Shown here one piece after another: positions 4,351 through 5,938 of a DNA stretch of 5,938 nucleotides; the stretch's first letter is position 1; each line of letters starts with the position of its first letter. Both the position numbers and the translations under genes were made by a program. Origin of the DNA: Taibaiella helvus_B (GTDB taxonomy: Bacteria > Bacteroidota > Bacteroidia > Chitinophagales > Chitinophagaceae); the NCBI GenBank assembly GCA_040392805.1, contig JBEBVI010000277.1, positions 1 to 5,938 on the forward strand, written 5' to 3'. The notes under the pieces are model-generated. The model was not told the origin of the DNA, made no database searches, and saw only the letters and a program-made list of their open reading frames with translations.

Positions 4351-5938
4351 ATGATTTCTATTAAATCTCTTAAGACGGCATCTTTTGTTACCGCACTGAT
4401 TTTTTGTTTCCCTTTATTTATTTCGGCTCAGAATAAAAAGGAAATTACCCTTGAAGATATATGGCAAAACGGAGCTTTTACCGTTAAGAACGTGCCCGGG
4501 TTTAATATGCTCAACGACGGGATGCACTATACGCAACTGGATGAAGTAAAGGGCGTACAGGAAATTAATAGCTATGACCTGGCGAAAGGCCGGAAAGGCA
4601 AGACTATATTCAATAATAAAACGGAAGGAGAAAACGGTAATAAAATAACAACCTATACTTTTTCGGAAGATGAGCAAAAGATCCTTTTGTTTACTGATCC
4701 GATCCAGATATACCGGCGCTCCGCCTTGTACAACGTATGGATCTATGATGTGGCTACCGGGGCCCGGAAGCGTCTGTATGAAGAAAGAGTGATGCATGCC
4801 TCCTTCAACCCGCAGGGCACAAAAGTAGCCTTTGTGAAAGATAATAACCTTTATATCCGTGATATAAAAACTGATGAATTAACCCAGGTAACCAATGACG
4901 GCGAGAAAAACAAGATAATAAACGGTAACTGTGACTGGGTATATGAAGAAGAGTTCCAGTTTTCCCAGGCTTACCAATGGTCGCCGGATGGTCATTATCT
5001 TGCTTATTACCGGTTCGACGAAAATAAGGTGAAGGAGTACACTATACCTTTCTATGACAGCGGTAACTATCCCCGCCTTTATACTTATAAATACCCCAAG
5101 GCCGGAGAGGCCAATTCGGAGGTGAGCATACATATCTATAGCCTGGAGCCGGGCACAACAGCCACTGCCGATATCGGCCGGGAAAAAGACCTGTATATTC
5201 CCCGCATCAAATGGACCGCTCAGCCGGCCAGGCTTTGTATATACCGGATGAACCGGTTGCAGAATAAGCTTGAGCTGTTACTGTCAGACGCCACAAGCGG
5301 AGAAACAGAGCTGATCTATGAGGAAAATAATGAGCGGTATATTGAGATCAATGATGATCTTATTTTTCTTCCGGACGGGTCTTCCTTCGTCTTCACTTCT
5401 GAAAAGGATGGTTACCGGCATTTATATAAGCGTAACTGGAAGAAGGATGAGCTGCTGCAGCTAACCTACGGTTCCTGGGATATCAGTAAATTATTGGGTT
5501 CGGACGAGAAGGAATCCTGTGTGTACTATATGGCTGCAGTGGAAACACCCCTTCAGCAAAAGCTGTATAGTGTAAGCTGGGAAGGTGGGAATATCCGTTG
5601 TCTTACTCCGGAAAATGGTATGCATGACGTTGTGGCCTGTAAGGGTTTCCGTTATTTCCTCGACCGGTTTTCTACACTGAACTCCGTACCGGTATATACT
5701 TTATTGGAAAGAAGCGGCAAAAAAGTAAGGGTTCTTGAAGATAATAAAGCATTGGAAAACGTGATGCAGCAATATACCTTAAGCGTTATTACTACCCTGC
5801 AGATTCCTAACGGCAGGGGCGATATGCTGAATGCCTGGATGATCAGGCCGGCCGGTTTTGACCCTCAGAAAAAATATCCTGTTTTGCTTTACCAGTACAG
5901 TGGGCCGGGATCGCAGGAAGTGGCAGATAAATTCCCCG
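4351..5938 (+). CDS. Secreted dipeptidyl peptidase IV-like serine peptidase (S9 family), 3' truncated by the window
   Basis: The open frame runs 529 codons from ATG 4351 to the right edge without a stop. Residues 1-26 are a signal peptide (Lys5/Lys8, a Phe/Leu/Ile core, ISA before Gln27) with no lipobox cysteine, so a periplasmic location is expected. Residues about 30-480 are the DPP-IV beta-propeller, with repeated WSPDG-like and Asp/Tyr-rich blades. The motif DWVYEEEF at 195-202 carries the double glutamate that, in DPP-IV enzymes, holds the substrate's free N-terminus. The start of the alpha/beta-hydrolase domain is visible: YPVLLYQYSGPGSQ, with Tyr516 at the place of the oxyanion-hole tyrosine of human DPP-IV. 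The catalytic Ser, Asp and His lie beyond the edge. The family removes X-Pro or X-Ala dipeptides from peptide N-termini, often for amino-acid foraging in this phylum. An overlapping ATG at 4344 is in another frame and soon fails. Confidence 0.93.
   Translation, partial: MISIKSLKTASFVTALIFCFPLFISAQNKKEITLEDIWQNGAFTVKNVPGFNMLNDGMHYTQLDEVKGVQEINSYDLAKGRKGKTIFNNKTEGENGNKITTYTFSEDEQKILLFTDPIQIYRRSALYNVWIYDVATGARKRLYEERVMHASFNPQGTKVAFVKDNNLYIRDIKTDELTQVTNDGEKNKIINGNCDWVYEEEFQFSQAYQWSPDGHYLAYYRFDENKVKEYTIPFYDSGNYPRLYTYKYPKAGEANSEVSIHIYSLEPGTTATADIGREKDLYIPRIKWTAQPARLCIYRMNRLQNKLELLLSDATSGETELIYEENNERYIEINDDLIFLPDGSSFVFTSEKDGYRHLYKRNWKKDELLQLTYGSWDISKLLGSDEKESCVYYMAAVETPLQQKLYSVSWEGGNIRCLTPENGMHDVVACKGFRYFLDRFSTLNSVPVYTLLERSGKKVRVLEDNKALENVMQQYTLSVITTLQIPNGRGDMLNAWMIRPAGFDPQKKYPVLLYQYSGPGSQEVADKFP

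Noticed and set aside
4414..5133. Two minus-strand frames (4414-4797 and 4879-5133) with hydrophobic stretches
   Set aside because: They are antisense to the DPP-IV propeller, whose DWVYEEEF motif and continuous 529-codon frame leave no doubt about the coding strand. The hydrophobic runs come from reading Asp/Glu/Lys-rich codons in reverse.
1..5938. Mobile element, CRISPR array, defence system or biosynthetic cluster
   Set aside because: There is no transposase, integrase, regularly spaced repeat array, nuclease, toxin-antitoxin pair or multi-gene pathway. The genes are mostly housekeeping, on alternating strands with their own promoters or terminators.

Overview
The window looks like ordinary chromosome of a member of the Bacteroidota. 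Three signs support this: a secreted protein ending in a type IX secretion (T9SS) sorting domain, promoter -7 elements of the TAnnTTTG type in front of several genes, and almost no Shine-Dalgarno sequences. A transketolase split into separate half-proteins and a secreted DPP-IV-type peptidase also fit. Something near Chitinophagaceae is my guess from gene style; the window alone does not prove it.

Layout, left to right. (1) 1-166, minus strand: the first 55 codons of a secreted protein that runs off the left edge. (2) 406-1242, minus strand: a 278-residue paralogue with the same signal peptide and N-terminal domain, a 30-residue internal tandem duplication, and a C-terminal T9SS sorting domain. 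The two genes are a tandem duplication that includes their promoters. A strong intrinsic terminator at 345-383 ends the second one. (3) 1403-2281, plus strand: a complete pirin (bicupin) gene with all four metal ligands and a well-formed promoter. (4) 2426-3397, minus strand: the C-terminal half of a split transketolase, convergent with pirin and sharing a 13-bp terminator hairpin with it. No N-terminal half is present in the window. (5) 3560-3874, plus strand: an FtsB/DivIC-type septum protein with a GTG start. (6) 3935-4144, plus strand: an unrecognised 69-residue helical protein. (7) 4145-4350: a gene-free spacer with a 13-bp hairpin. (8) 4351 to the right edge, plus strand: the first 529 residues of a secreted S9 dipeptidyl peptidase IV-like protein, cut just after its oxyanion-hole tyrosine and before the catalytic Ser, Asp and His.

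The genes do not form one pathway. They are housekeeping functions (pentose-phosphate metabolism, division, peptide breakdown, stress or quercetin-type cupin) beside a small secreted-protein family that is evolving by duplication. I see no mobile element, CRISPR array, tRNA or rRNA, and no evidence of a new defence or biosynthetic system. The points most worth a second look are the tandem duplication with its nested 90-bp repeat, the lone transketolase half, and the hairpin with a complementary upstream strand in front of the peptidase gene.
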